Assembly: GCA_963853835.1 (NCBI GenBank)
Contig: OY970828.1
Location: 61,744,861 to 61,808,860 of the forward strand
Source of the DNA: Calendula officinalis
Lineage: Eukaryota; Streptophyta; Magnoliopsida; Asterales; Asteraceae
Length of the DNA: 64,000 nt
Reading direction: 5' to 3'
Shown: positions 11,370 through 23,634 of the stretch, piece by piece
How the letters are laid out: each line of letters opens with the position of its first letter
Position numbering within the stretch: the stretch's first letter is position 1
Made by a program: the position numbers and the translations under genes
Notes under the pieces: model-generated
The model's input: only the letters and a program-made list of their open reading frames with translations
The model's database searches: none
What the model was told of the DNA's origin: nothing

Positions 11370-12176
11370 TGTTGGAAAGAGTGTCCAACACATCAAATAA
11401 ACCGGTATTCCGGTTCGGGTATTTTAGAGTCCTATTCGGGTTGCCCTCGAGGCGTCAACGAACACGAGAATTAACGAAGTATTTAATTAATAGTTTAATT
11501 AAATGACTATCGAGCTTAGCGGGCTAGTGTAGTTAATAAGTAATTAACTAGCTATAGAGATCGGGCTTGGCACAGTAATCGGATCGGGCTTAATGGTGAC
11601 GGGCTTAGACTAATTAGAGTTTGACTCTAATTAGGTTTAATACACTATATAAAGAAGTTAAGGGGCATTAACCTAAACACTCTTTTGCTTGTACCCTACA
11701 ACCTTCGGCCGAGCACCACCTTAGCCGTCCGACTGCCGCCGCCTGCCCCGCCTAGCACCGCCGTCGAACCACCGCCGCCGCCGCAGCTCCGCCGTGCGCC
11801 GCCGCCGGAAAACCGAAATAGTTTTCGGTTCGGTTTCTTTCGGTGCTCGTTTTCTCAAGGGTGCTTTGTACTACCTCGTGGTACATCGTCTCGTTCGTGA
11901 CCAACCTTGGGTGTGATACGATAGAGGGATTCTTCCTTGTGTCCTAGTGCATTGGTTGATCTGGCTCGTACTAGATCACAGGGTGTACATAGTTCTCCAA
12001 ATCGCGAAGAACAAGTAAGTCATTCGAATTGTTCTATTTAATTATATTAAATATCTAGTTGCATTAGAGTTGTAAACCTAACGGTCCAAATAGTTTTGAT
12101 AGGGTCAATGTTCTACCAAGTTGTTTTTGATTTCCGCCTTAAACAAATTGTGGCTAGATGCATAGAAAACCCAACA
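11370..12176 (+). repeat. 5' LTR of the Copia element
   Basis: 807 bp, TG...CA ends with 6-bp terminal inverted repeats. A TATA-like TATATAAA at 11646-11653 is followed by a C-rich stretch near 11720-11810, a plausible U3/R promoter layout. The 71-codon open frame inside it is a by-product of the GC-rich tract. Confidence 0.95.
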
Positions 12177-12177
12177 G

Positions 12178-12189
12178 TGGTATCAGAGC
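12178..12189 (+). promoter_or_regulatory. Primer binding site of the Copia element
   Basis: TGGTATCAGAGC begins one base after the LTR and matches the usual Copia primer site, complementary to the 3' end of initiator tRNA-Met. Confidence 0.9.
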
Positions 12190-13960
12190 GCCATTGGTTT
12201 ACAAGTCTAATATTGCTAGATGAAAATTCGAAATCCATGTATTGTTTGGGATTTTCGGTAATACCGAAAATTGTTTTTAGGTATTCCGAAAATTGTAAAA
12301 ATACATTAACATTGTTTTTTAATTAATTTCGGTAATTTTAAAAAGGGTTTTAATAATTTCCGAAAATTCGGATATTATTTATTTAATATATAAAATCATT
12401 TTTATTATTAAATTAAATAAATATGATAATTACAAAAATTTGGAATTATCAAGAATTTGAATAAAAGATTTTATCAAATCTAGATTTTTATTTAAAAGAT
12501 TTAAAATAAATATTTTATATATTTTATATATTTTTCGGAATACATAAAAAAGATATAAAGGTTATTTATTTAATAATTAAATAAAATAAATCCTATTTAA
12601 GTGTATATGTATTTTTCGGAATACATATATGCCAAAAATAGTTGATTTGGCAAATCTAGAAAATATTTGAAGGTGTTTCAAATTAGGATAAAATTTGAAA
12701 GTTCAAATTAGGGATATATTAGATATATCCGAAAATTTTAATAAGATTTAAAAGATATGATTTTAAAAATTAGAAGATATTTTAAATATGGATATAAATA
12801 TATCCGAAATATTTTCGGTATACATTTATATATATTTAAATATTTTTTGGAATTTTTAAATAAATAAAAGGGATTGGATTTTCGAATATTTAATTATCTT
12901 GTCTTATTTACTTATAATAGTTTATGAATTAAATAATGGTACAAATAATTAAAAGTATTATATATGTATATATATATTAATTAATAGTTTAATTTAGAAT
13001 ATATATATGTATTTCGAAATTCCATTATATATCAAATGTGATGTGATTTGATATTCCTTCCTTATATATATAATATTATGTAATAATAGTTTATTAAATA
13101 TTATATAAGATATAGTTATAATAGTAATTAAAACGTCGCGTCCTCGCGCGTTTATATAATTAATTATACTATATAGAACTTTAGTAAATGTAATTAAAAG
13201 GTTTTAATTTACATAGATATAATTATATAATAGTTTATATATATTATAACTAAAGTTAAATACATCGTCGCTTATGTCATTAGTAGGCTCACCCATAGTC
13301 CAAGGCATCTAAAGGATGAAAAGGAAGAGATATGGATCTCTAAACGGGGTTGCGTTTTTAACACGCCTTGCGCTGACCTGCCCCGCCGCTTCCCTTATCT
13401 TAGAATGGAGCTACCGAACGGGCATAATAGAATGATGTCAAGATTAAAAGTATAATCGTAAAATTAAACAAATCTTTCCCGTTTAATATAAATGTGAACA
13501 TTGTGTGCTCTCCATATAATGACACGCGCTCGTATCATAATCTGATTAACGGAACTCGTGTGGTTAACCGGTACGTTAATTGTGAGATTGTTTTATGAGT
13601 GAAACGATTCTCGCGATACTCAAGCGAACTTGAGCCGAGAAGTCCACGTGGGCGTTCAATGGTCGTTTCACCTTTTAATATATGATCCACGGTATCCCTG
13701 TCATATAGATTAGAATGAGCATTGATTCGAGATTAACATGCCATTCTCCTCGAGAATGAATCTCAAAGAACTAGGGATTTCATAAGATTGAAATTGACAA
13801 TAGTTTGCCTGCGACACGAAATTATTCGGTGTGAAATACGACATCCCTCTTCACATCAAATAACTAGTGGTCGTATCCTAGCCTTATGAATAAAGATTGA
13901 GAAAATTATTATAAGGATTAATTAATGAATTCACTAACAAAGAAATTGTTTCTTTTGTAG
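12190..13960 (+). other. Long AT-rich untranslated leader of the Copia element
   Basis: There is no coding sequence for about 1.77 kb between primer site and gag. The first half is very AT-rich with repeated 'ttcggaatacata' words at about 12530-12640. The second half (about 13270-13900) has more balanced composition. Confidence 0.7.
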
Positions 13961-14947
13961 ATGGGTTCAAACAACAATGACAACACAATCCTTCCTCCTC
14001 CACCTCCACTTCGACAAGGACCACAAAGCTTTGCTCTAATCTCCACCTTGAATCGTGAAAAGCTCACTGGACCCAACTACATTGATTGGGTTCGTACGCT
14101 TAGAACCACGTTAAGGTACGAGGGCAAGGAGTATGTCCTCGATAACGAGATTGCTGAGTTGACTGACGATTCGAGTGACATAGACAGAGCTGCATATAAT
14201 CTCCATCGTTCAGAGTCGGAAAAGGTTGCTTGCCTGATGCTAGCCACTATGTCTTCTGATCTCCAAAATAATTTTGAGAAGATGAGTGCCTATGACATCA
14301 ATCAGCAGCTCAAACAAATGTTTCAAAACCGAGCTAGGCAAGAACGTTTCGACGTGGTAAGTTCCCTAGTAGGATGCAAACTACAAGAAGGACAATCTGT
14401 GTGTAGCCACGTCCAAAAGATGAAGGGCTACATAGACAGACTAGCAAACTTGGGTGTCCCTTTACCGAAGGAGTTGACCACTGATATGGTCTTGAACTCG
14501 CTTCCACCATCCTATTCACAATTTATAGTTAACTATAACATGGGTGATATGGATAAGACACTCATGGAACTGCACGGTATGTTGAAAACTACCGAGGCTA
14601 GCTTGATGAAAGCTAAAGGTTCCGCTCCTACTGCTCTCGTCTTGTCTATTCGGTCTGAAGGTGTTAAAAAGAAACGCCGTCCTCCTCCTAATGGCAAAGG
14701 CAAGGCCAAAATAGGTCAAGCCAAACATGGCTATAAGAGGAAGGCTGATTCTGACATAACACCTACGAAAGATCCGAAAGATGCTGTTTGCTACTACTGT
14801 CAAGGAAAGGGTCACTGGAAAAGAAGCTGCCCAAAGTACTTGGATGATCTGAAGAGTCAGAAAATCCAAAAGTCTGGACCATCAGGTACTTTTATGATTG
14901 AACTCCATAATACTTCTATGTCTAATTCTTGGGTTCTAGATACAGGT
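13961..14947 (+). pseudogene. Copia gag and start of protease
   Basis: The open frame starts MGSNNNDNTIL. It has the UBN2/retrotrans_gag region (LTGPNYIDWVRTLR, MFQNRARQERFDVV), a basic linker (KKKRRPPPNGKGK) and a CCHC zinc knuckle (CYYCQGKGHWKRSCP) near residue 277. The protease active site SWVLDTG follows at 14927-14947. Directly after DTG one base is missing relative to the next frame, so translation runs into a short unrelated tail ending at 15001. Gag itself looks intact and could form particles. Confidence 0.9.
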
Positions 14948-16105
14948 GTGGTACTCACATCTGCACTGATATGCAGGGACTTAAGAATTGTAGGAAGTTG
15001 AAGCATGGAGAGCTTAATCTGATCATGGGAAACAGAGTCTCGACTGCTGTCACCAAGATAGGAGATTACGAGCTCATGCTTGGGAATATATGTTCTTTAC
15101 TTTTATTAGATGTTTGTTTTTCGCCTTCTATGGCACGCAACATTATTTCGTATTACGCATTGTTTAAGGATGATTTTAACTTTGTTTTTGATAATGATAA
15201 TGGTTCCATTTTAGTTTATAAAAATGATGTGTTTTATTTTAAAGCTATTCCTTATGCTGGTATATATGAAATTGATGGTTGCGTAAACAATAGAAATCTA
15301 ATATTGAATGTTGATTCATCCAAATGTGTATTGGATAAGTCATGTCTATGGCATTGTCACTTAGGACATATAAACAAGAAACGCATAGCTAAACTCCAAA
15401 AGGATGGAGTGTTAGAATCATTTGACCTCAAATCGAATGATGTGTGTGAGTCTTGTTTACTTGGCAAGATGACAAAGGCGCCATTCACAGGGTCGTGTGA
15501 AAGAGGCAAAGACTTGTTGGACCTCATACATACTGATGTGTGTGGACCGCTCAAGTCTAACACTAGACATGGTGAACGATACTTCGTCACGTTTACTGAT
15601 GATTTCAGTAGATATGGATATGTTTATTTGATTAAACATAAGTCTGATACTTTTGAAACGTTCAAAGAATATCAGAAAGAAGTAGAGAATCAACTGGGCA
15701 AGAAGATTAAGATGCTCCGTTTTGACAGGGGCGGAGAGTATCTTAGTCAAGAGTTTATCGACTATCTAAAGAGTTGTGGAATAGTATCCCAACTCTCACC
15801 TCCTCGAACTCCACAACTTAATGGAGTGTCGGAAAGGAGAAATCGAACCTTGCTTGACATGGTACGATCAATGATGAGTCGATCAACACTTCCAGTGAGT
15901 TTCTGGGGATATGCCTTAGAAACTGCAACACATATCGTGAACCTTGTACCAACTAAGAAGGTTGCCAAAACTCCCTCTGAAATGTGGACAGAGAATCCTC
16001 CCTCCCTCAAACATTTGAAGATCTGGGGTTGTGAGGTTTACGTAAGACATGAATCTCACGACAAGCTAGATAACAAATCAGAGAAGTGCTACTTCATTGG
16101 CTACC
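14948..16105 (+). pseudogene. Copia protease remainder and integrase
   Basis: In the frame continuing from the protease (CGTHICTDMQ) come the GAG-pre-integrase zinc finger (WHCHLGHINKKR, CESCLLGK) and the integrase core with its acidic residues in LIHTDVCGPL, FTDDFSRYGY and NGVSERRNRT. The usual RSDRGGEY motif reads RFDRGGEY here. Just after CYFIGYPR the frame shifts by one base near 16105. The retroviral-type integrase fold is complete but cut off from gag and RT. Confidence 0.9.
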
Positions 16106-17215
16106 CACGACCGCTTTTGGATATCGGTTTTATAATCCGAAAGAGAACAAAGTGTTCGTATCTCGAAGAGGATTCTTCCTCGAGAGGGAGCTATTATCCA
16201 AAGAAGACAGTGGGAGCAAAATTGATCTTGAAGAGTGTCAAGAGTCAAGCAATGAAGATGTAGTGGAACCTATAGTTGACACTAGCATTCAACCAGAGGA
16301 TGAGACTCCTGTTGAACAAAATGATGTAACTCCTACCGTTCCACGTAGATCCTCTAGAACTGTTCGCCCTCCTGAGCATTTTGGTGATTATTATGATTTC
16401 CATATTGCTGAAGGCGATGCATCTACTGGTAATAGTCTACCAGTTGATGACGATGAGCCATCGAGTTATAAGGAAGCTATGGAAGGCCCTGAGGCCGAAA
16501 AGTGGAAAAGGGCTATGGAGAGTGAGATTCAGTCCATGTACGACGATCAAGTATGGAACTTGATTGAGACTTTTCCCGGTATTAAAACCGTTGGATGCAA
16601 GTGGATCTTCAAGAAGAAGATCGACATGGATGGGAATGTGCACACCTATAAGGCTAGGTTGGTTGCAAAAGGTTATACTCAAACTCATGGGATTGATTAT
16701 GATGAAACCTTTTCACCAGTAGCTAAGATAAAGTCTATCAGAATATTACTTGCCATAACTGCGTTTCATGACTATGAAATTTGGCAGATGGATGTTAAAA
16801 CCGCCTTCCTTAACAGAAGACTTACTGAGGATGTCTATATGGCACAGCCAGAAGGTTTTATCGATAAGAAATATCCTGATAGAGTGTGCAAGCTTGAGAA
16901 ATCCATCTATGGATTGAAACAAGCCTCTCGAAGTTGGAATCTTTACTTCCATGAGAAAGTCAAGGAGTTTGGTTTCTCTAGAAGTGAAGATGAGTCCTGC
17001 ATTTACATCAAAGCTAGTGGGAGCGTTGTTGTCTTCCTAGTACTGTATGTGGATGACATTCTCCTTATAGGAAATCATATTCATACACTGCAAGATGTGA
17101 AGTCTTGGTTGGGAAAATGTTTCGCTATGAAGGACCTAGGAGATGCAGCGTACATACTCGGTATAAAGATATACAGAGATAGAGAAAGACGTCTAATAGG
17201 ATTGAGCCAGAGAGT
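16105..17215 (+). pseudogene. Copia reverse transcriptase
   Basis: The frame resumes with FGYRFYNPKENKVFVSRR and an acidic linker (residues with PRRSSR). The RVT_2 domain follows: KWIFKKKIDMDGN, ARLVAKGYTQ, SPVAKIKSIRILLA, MDVKTAFLN, IYGLKQASRSWN and the catalytic YVDDILLIG. A frame shift near 17215 follows GLSQR. The RT core itself contains no stop. Confidence 0.9.
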
Positions 17216-18074
17216 ACATACTTGGATAAAATACTAAAACGTTTTAGTATGGTTGATTCCAAGAAAGGGTATCTACCCATGAATCATGGCATACCATTGT
17301 CTAAGAGTCAATGTCCCAGTACTGAGCAAGAATTGGAGAAAATGAGTTGAGTCCCTTACGCATCGGCGATTGGATCGATCATGTATGCCATGGTTTGTAC
17401 TCGCCCGGATGTCTCATATGCGCTGAGCATGGTGAGCCGGTTCCAGGGCAACCCTGGCAACGATCATTGGACTGCGGTGAAAACGATTCTCAAGTACCTA
17501 AGGAGAACAAAGGATATGTTCTTAGTGTATGGTGGGAAAGACAAACTTGTTGTGGAAGGTTATTGTGACGCGAGTTTCCAAACGGATAGAGATGACTCGT
17601 GGTCACAAATCCCGCAAAGACAGAATTGCCGTAAGGGACAAAACTTCGGTACTGGATGGGTGTTCTTATTGAATGGAGGAGCTGTCACTTGGAAGAGTTC
17701 CAAGCAGGAGACAGTTGCTGATTCAACTTGCGAATCTGAGTTGATGCCTGTGAGCATCAAAAGAAGCCACATGGTTGAAGAATTTCATTGGTGATCTTGG
17801 TGTCGTAACAAGCATCAAGGAACCAATGAAAATCTTCTGCGACAATGAAGGTGCAGTCTCATTGACTAAAGAATCCAAAGATCATAGTCGAACCAGGCAT
17901 ATACTCAGAAAGTTTCACTACGTGAGAAAACGAGTTGAGGAAGGGGACGTGATAGTGACAAGAGTATCATCGGAGAACAACCCGGCTGATCCTTTCACAA
18001 AAGCACTAAGTCGTGCCAAGCATGATGCTCATGCGAGGACGATAGGAATTAGATTTCATAGTGACTTATCATAA
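17216..18074 (+). pseudogene. Copia connection and RNase H
   Basis: Pieces in three frames: MVDSKKGYLPMN (with a TGA at about 17347), then MVCTRPDVSYALSMVSRFQ at 17390, a shift near 17770, and IFCDNEGAVSLTKESKDHS and NPADPFTKALS to the stop at 18072-18074. RNase H motifs VEGYCDASF and ADSTCESEL are visible. About 20 extra codons lie between DDSWSQ and WVFLLNGGAV where relatives are contiguous, so a short duplication or insertion is likely. Confidence 0.87.
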
Positions 18075-18943
18075 AATTGTCATTTATTTGAAATTGTAGC
18101 GAATATTAAATTGTATGAATTGATGATTTGTTTATGGAGATTAAATAATTTGCAAGTGTTCTATCATTCATATAGTATTTAATTATTCCATTTCAACCTT
18201 TTTGCATGTTTAGAACCTATTCCAAAGTAACCTAAGAGATTACTTGAACGTCCACAGTCGATCGTTCTTATGGGAATAAGAACTGAATTAAGATGTCATG
18301 GGAGAGTTAGTAGATTGTTCAAAGGTATGAACATTGCATAGAGATTGCTGCTACTCTCATGAGCATTTAAAAGGAGTATTTAAATGTTGGACTAACCCAC
18401 GCTCAGAGTATTACCCCATGGACTTCATCATGGGTAATAGTGAGGCGATAATATCGTATGAGTCTTCAAACCAAGATGCATCATTCCTAAGTGCGATTTC
18501 GTGATGCATTGGTCTAACTCCAACGCTATTCGTAACTGGTAGCTATACAGATTAGTTCCATGTATCATGTGATGACTACGAAGGAGATCGTGTAGTTAAG
18601 GTTTATTCGTTCCCTCTGATCAAAGTGATAGAGGAGATATCCATGGGCCCCCTGTTGATTTGATGTGACAAAAGTACCTGCGCAAGTCATGAATAAATTG
18701 AGAGTTCAATTATGTAGTCAAATCGTCATCATAAATCTCGAATCAGGAAACATAATCGTAACTAGAGTGATTGACATGTCCATGTCACTAGTAACATGAT
18801 ATCGCGCAACGAAGGACATATGATCACTTATCATAGGACTGTTTCTGATAGTTCAGAGTTCAGCAGCTGCACATGACATGCACACTCTAAAGGTTACACG
18901 AACGCGTACCATTTATAGTTGATGAGGTGTCCAAGTGGGAGAC
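18075..18943 (+). other. Copia 3' untranslated region with polypurine tract
   Basis: About 870 bp of non-coding internal sequence separates RNase H from the 3' LTR. It ends with the purine-rich AAGTGGGAGA just before TGTTGG, the priming site for plus-strand synthesis. No second open frame is present. Confidence 0.75.
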
Positions 18944-19750
18944 TGTTGGAAAGAGTGTCCAACACATCAAATAAACCGGTATTCCGGTTCGGGTATTTTA
19001 GAGTCCTATTCGGGTTGCCCTCGAGGCGTCAACGAACACGATAATTAACGAAGTATTTAATTAATAGTTTAATTAAATGACTATCGAGCTTAGCGGGCTA
19101 GTGTAGTTAATAAGTAATTAACTAGCTATAGAGATCGGGCTTGGCATAGTAATCGGATCGGGCTTAATGGTGACGGGCTTAGACTAATTAGAGTTTGACT
19201 CTAATTAGGTTTAATACACTATATAAAGAAGTTAAGGGGCATTAACCTAAACACTCTTTTGCTTGTACCCTACAACCTTCGGCCGAGCACCACCTTAGCC
19301 GTCCGACTGCCGCCGCCTGCCCCGCCTAGCACCGCCGTCGAACCACCGCCGCCGCCGCAGCTCCGCCGTGCGCCGCCGCCGGAAAACCGAAATAGTTTTC
19401 GGTTCGGTTTCTTTCGGTGCTCGTTTTCTCAAGGGTGCTTTGTACTACCTCGTGGTACATCGTCTCGTTCGTGACCAACCTTGGGTGTGATACGATAGAG
19501 GGATTCTTCCTTGAATCCTAGTGCATTGGTTGATCTGGCTCGTACTAGATCACAGGGTTTACATAGTTCTCCAAATCGCGAAGAACAAGTAAGTCATTCG
19601 AATTGTTCTATTTAATTATATTAAATATCTAGTTGCATTAGAGTTGTAAACCTAACGGTCCAAATAGTTTTGATAGGGTCAATGTTCTACCAAGTTGTTT
19701 TTGATTTCCGCCTTAAACAAATTGTGGCTAGATGCATAGAAAACCCAACA
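18944..19750 (+). repeat. 3' LTR of the Copia element
   Basis: 807 bp, same length as the 5' LTR, with five substitutions found by eye (two adjacent in 'cttgaatcc' against 'cttgtgtcc'). Followed at once by the AATTT target duplication and resumption of the maturase pseudogene. Confidence 0.95.
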
Positions 19751-21230
19751 AATTTAAGGATGGGAAATTTCACAATCTAATTGAAAAAGTAATTTCAAAT
19801 CCATATACCCTTCAAGACGCTTATGATAGTATTAGGGTCAACTCAAAAGTCAACTTATCATCCAAATGTGACGATATCAATTAACTCTCTATCAGAAGTA
19901 TTAGCTTCTGGAAATTTTGATACTGATTCCAACATTATTCTATTTCAACAAAGGGAGCAAATAAAGAAACATTACTGCTTCAGAATTTAAAGTTTAATAT
20001 AATTCAAGAAGCCATTAGAATAGCTTTAGAAGTTGTTTACAAACCCCATTATCCAAAATTCTCACACGGGTGTCGAAGTCAAAGGGGTCAACCATCAGCT
20101 TTAAAATACATTTGTAAAGAAATCATTAATCCTGAGTGGTGTTTGACCATGAAATTCTTAATTTGTCAATAAAATATGAGGTTCTTGATACACCAGATGA
20201 TGGTCAATGTAATGAGTCAAAGCTGCGTAACTGGTTTAGGAGACAGATGGATTCTGGTCAAAGTCAAAGTCAAAGTCAAAGAAACAGAGGAAATAAGTCG
20301 GGAGTTAGGGTGTATTGTTGTCGGGTAATGGATGAAATTCTAATAGTTGTTAAGGGTTCATAAGATGTGAGTTTGGCTTTAAAGTGTGAGACTGAAACCT
20401 ACCTGAAAAACTCTCTTTATTTAGAATTTATTAAAACAGATATTATTCCAAGTAATGATCATTTATTGGCAAAATTGTAAAAAAGAAGTGAAAGAGAGAG
20501 CCTTGCGGTTAAATCGGTTCACAAATTGAAGGAAAAAGTCGAATTATTTGCATTCCAAAAACAAGAAATGTGGGACGAAGGAACTGTCAAAATCGGGAAA
20601 AAAGTCTTGGGCCATGGATTGAAAACAGTCAAAGAATCAGAAATTAAACATATCATTGACAGTGACAGTTACTCGGTTTTGTGCCAGGTGTCACGTTTTC
20701 GTAAACCGGAAATGGAAATCGATCACTGGTATAATTTTTACTAAAAATATGGATGCAAGACACAGATCTGCAACATTCCGATACTGAATCAACTATTTTA
20801 TCCAAATTTCTAACCGAAAACGCCCAACCGAACGACCTAAAAGATTCATTTTACAAGTTTTAAAAATGTGCGAAAAGTTATATTTATTCGGATAATAAAT
20901 CGACTAATAGTCTTGTAACCGAATCTAGCAAATCATCTGAATCAGTTTCAGTTAAAGAAGTTTTTGCCCCTATAAAGACTATAAAAATGTGTCTTTATAG
21001 ATATAGAATAATAAATTCTAAAGGATACGCGTGTGCTTGTCACATGCTCATTTTACTAACCATGATCATATTATCGATTGGTTTTACGGTTTAGTTTACC
21101 GGTAGCTTAGATGGTATCGCCTTATGTGAAAATTACAAATGAAATAAAACTTATCATAAGCGAGGATATAAACTTATCAAAGTATTTCTTTTGGTGAATG
21201 GGAGTGAATATCCTTCTTTAAAGGGTAATT

Positions 21231-22945
21231 GTAGTATGAATTATTCTCTTTTTTAAATAAACTAGAAGTGGCATTTTGTAGATGTTCACTTATGAATGAG
21301 TTGGTTCAGCTCTTGTGTTTTTATATAGCGCAAATAAAATAAAAGCATACCGTATTTTTTGAAGCCGTTCAAAAAATAGAATGAATAAAAATAAAAAATA
21401 CCGTATTTTTCGAAATTTCCCATTTGAGGTACTCACCTTTTTGGGGACTAACGGTATTAAAGCTTTATGGTAAAAAAATACTCATTTTTTGGAGAAAAAA
21501 AAAACTTCTGACTGAAAAAAGGTGAGTGAGCTTAGAATATATTATTAATTCTATTTGGTAGAGATTATGATAGAATTGTAGAGAGATTAGAACACATTTT
21601 GAATTAGATTAGGAAATTGTGAGTACAAATCATAGGTTTTACATGGAGTTCAAAATGTTCGAAAATTTGAGCGAGATTATTCATTTTGAAGTTTGAACCA
21701 TGCCCTCCCACCCCTTTTATATTGCATTTATTCATGCTTGTTTCTTTTGAGAAGTGATGTGGGATGACAAAAAAAAAACTTTTATCCCATATTGCTAGAA
21801 TACTTTTCCCTAACAAAGATTGTAGTTGTATATAATTAAACCCCTAATAACAATTAACAAGTCATCAACCATTAATAATAACATGGGATAAATTGTCAGT
21901 TTTTCAAAAATGTGAACTGGTTCATCCTAATTTCACCCGAGTTTCACCTGATTTTCAAAACATTGTGGGTAACTGTTATATCCGGTTCCGGTTCTGAAAA
22001 TTGAGGAACCTGTACTATCGGTTCCGAGATTACGAGAACTGGTGGTTTCAATTTCAATTCTGGTTCCGGTCGGAACCGACGAGTACCGCCTATGCTCATC
22101 CTAATTCTCCCCATTTGTAATAAAAGTTCGGGAAATATATGTTTTAAGTCTTTATCTTTAGCAAAAACTAGACCTAGTTATTTTTCTTTATTCAAACTTG
22201 AATTTTTATAATATTGAGCTTGAACACTTCTTGTAGCTTTTCAACCAACAAGTATTTTGAAGACTTATATTTAAAGATACACGTGTCTCTATAATTCTTG
22301 ATAATTGTTGAGATAGCATCTTGATAAACTGCGTATGAAAGATATTAAGGTTTGACTTTAAAGGTTTCATCCTTCGTTGGTGCTTTACATCTTAATAATA
22401 ATATTTATGCTTTCCCTCAAACAAACAATTATTCTGCAGGGGAGTTGGATTGGCTAATCATTTCCCTTAGTGAAATGATTAAGGGTGATTGAAATGGTTA
22501 ATGTGCAAGTAGGAATACATAACTACTCAGATGTGGTTGGTGATTTTTAGGAAGTTGGTTTTTTTGTATTTAATTTACAACTTTATGGCCATTTTATAGC
22601 ATTTCCCATAATTTATAATAGTAACCATAGTAACATAGCTAAATATTTTATACTCAAAACATTCTTCCGGCCAAGCCTTACTCATACTCAATAGTTCTTG
22701 ATAAATGTATGTAACTACTATCCATTTTGATCCTCTTGCAGTTGAATAACTCCTGATCAATGTAATAAAACAACCATAGATTATAAGTTTAAAATGCATC
22801 AACTACACATGTTGAATGCAAGAGAGAATAATTAATTGTAAGATTGTACGTAGCAGAACATAGACCAGCATTCTAAATACGAAGGTCAAAATCTGCAACA
22901 ATGTGTATAAAAATATATTGACTAATAAAAATATATTGACTAATA
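21231..22945. other. Gene-free AT-rich stretch
   Basis: No coding region could be supported. Near 21980-22085 there is a tract of 'ggttccggt' words (related in style to the repeat at 57.2 kb). At about 22905-22955 a 17-bp word 'aaaatatattgactaat' is repeated two to three times in tandem. Nothing else is recognised. Confidence 0.5.
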
Positions 22946-23513
22946 AAAATATACCGTTAGTTTATCTTTAGATAGTCACTAGTCAGGCATATTTAAACTT
23001 TTCATCCCTTAGGCGACTTGGCCCAACTTTAAAATTCATGAATATTATAACGAATTTCCCTTATAGATTAAAAATGGTCAGAACTTAACCAAGTTTAATT
23101 TAATTTATTTTCTTTAATGAAATTTGGTATTTCACATCCAAAAAGGAACACAGAAACGTGACATAAAAAACAACCAAGTTTTATTATTAATTGTCTATAA
23201 TAATGTCCTACAAATAGACACCATGGTCTCAACTCTCAATCATCAAGACAAAACCATGTGACATTGGTCCTCATCTTCACCAAATGGTTCACATCTTTTT
23301 TTCTTTGCCAGTTTAGATTCTACACTACAAAATCTTAATTGTACTCCACAATATCGTCTACAAATTTATGGTTGTGAAATTAAGATTTTTCTTTGGTGCA
23401 ACTTAGAAGACAAAGCCATGTGAGCCAGCATTTTCTAATCTTCAATTCTCTCAACATCGCTAGTTATTGGCTCATTTATTACCTACTTCACAAACTAATA
23501 TTCCACAAAGTTG

Positions 23514-23521
23514 TATATATA
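23514..23521 (+). promoter_or_regulatory. TATA box of SAUR copy 1
   Basis: TATATATA in the context 'gttgtatatatacc', 114 bp before the start codon. The same context lies at the same place upstream of the other two SAUR genes. Confidence 0.65.
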
Positions 23522-23634
23522 CCGAATTAGAACTAAGGTAATGACACACATATCCTGAATTCCCCTCAACGAATTTTTCCATCAAGAGAAAACTCCTACT
23601 TCTTATTTTACTTCACTGATCAATCTTTAGCAGA

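Larger units (their letters stand above)
11370..19750 (+). mobile_element. Ty1/Copia LTR retrotransposon, 8.4 kb, recent but defective
   Basis: Two 807-bp LTRs (11370-12176 and 18944-19750) begin TGTTGG and end CCAACA. They differ at only five positions that I could find. The target duplication is AATTT on both sides (11365-11369 and 19751-19755). Downstream of the left LTR is a tRNA-Met type primer binding site (TGGTATCAGAGC), and before the right LTR a purine tract (AAGTGGGAGA). The gene order gag, protease, integrase, RT, RNase H is that of Copia. The pol frame is broken at several points, so this copy is not autonomous. Confidence 0.97.
11200..21230 (+). pseudogene. Nuclear group II intron maturase (nMAT-type) pseudogene, split by a Copia insertion
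   Basis: Pieces of one protein lie on both sides of the Copia element. Before it: SLVEESCSFDEKKPMNRLD. Across the target duplication: KEQF, continuing as KDGKFHNLIEKVISNPYTLQDAYDSIR after it. Then come LEVVYKPHYPKFSHGCRS (about 20040), LNLSIKYEVLDTPDD (about 20160), WDEGTVKIGKKVLGHGLK (about 20571) and the maturase domain X with DHIIDWFYG, RWLRWYR and NEIKLIISED (about 20970-21190). This order is that of plant nuclear maturases, which help splice mitochondrial group II introns. The text jumps from the INPEW region directly to FDHEILNL, so the central reverse-transcriptase segment is missing. Several frameshifts and stops are present. It was therefore probably already dead before the Copia insertion. 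Closest named type by memory is nMAT3, unproven. Confidence 0.82.

Noticed and set aside
11685..11900. 71-codon proline-rich ORF in both Copia LTRs (also 19259-19474)
   Set aside because: It lies in the GC-rich part of the LTR and is kept in both copies only because the LTRs are nearly identical. No domain.
11200..21230. A functional nuclear maturase with a very large intron containing the Copia element
   Set aside because: The Copia sequence is bounded by its own target duplication with no splice sites. The maturase reading has several frameshifts and lacks the central RT segment.
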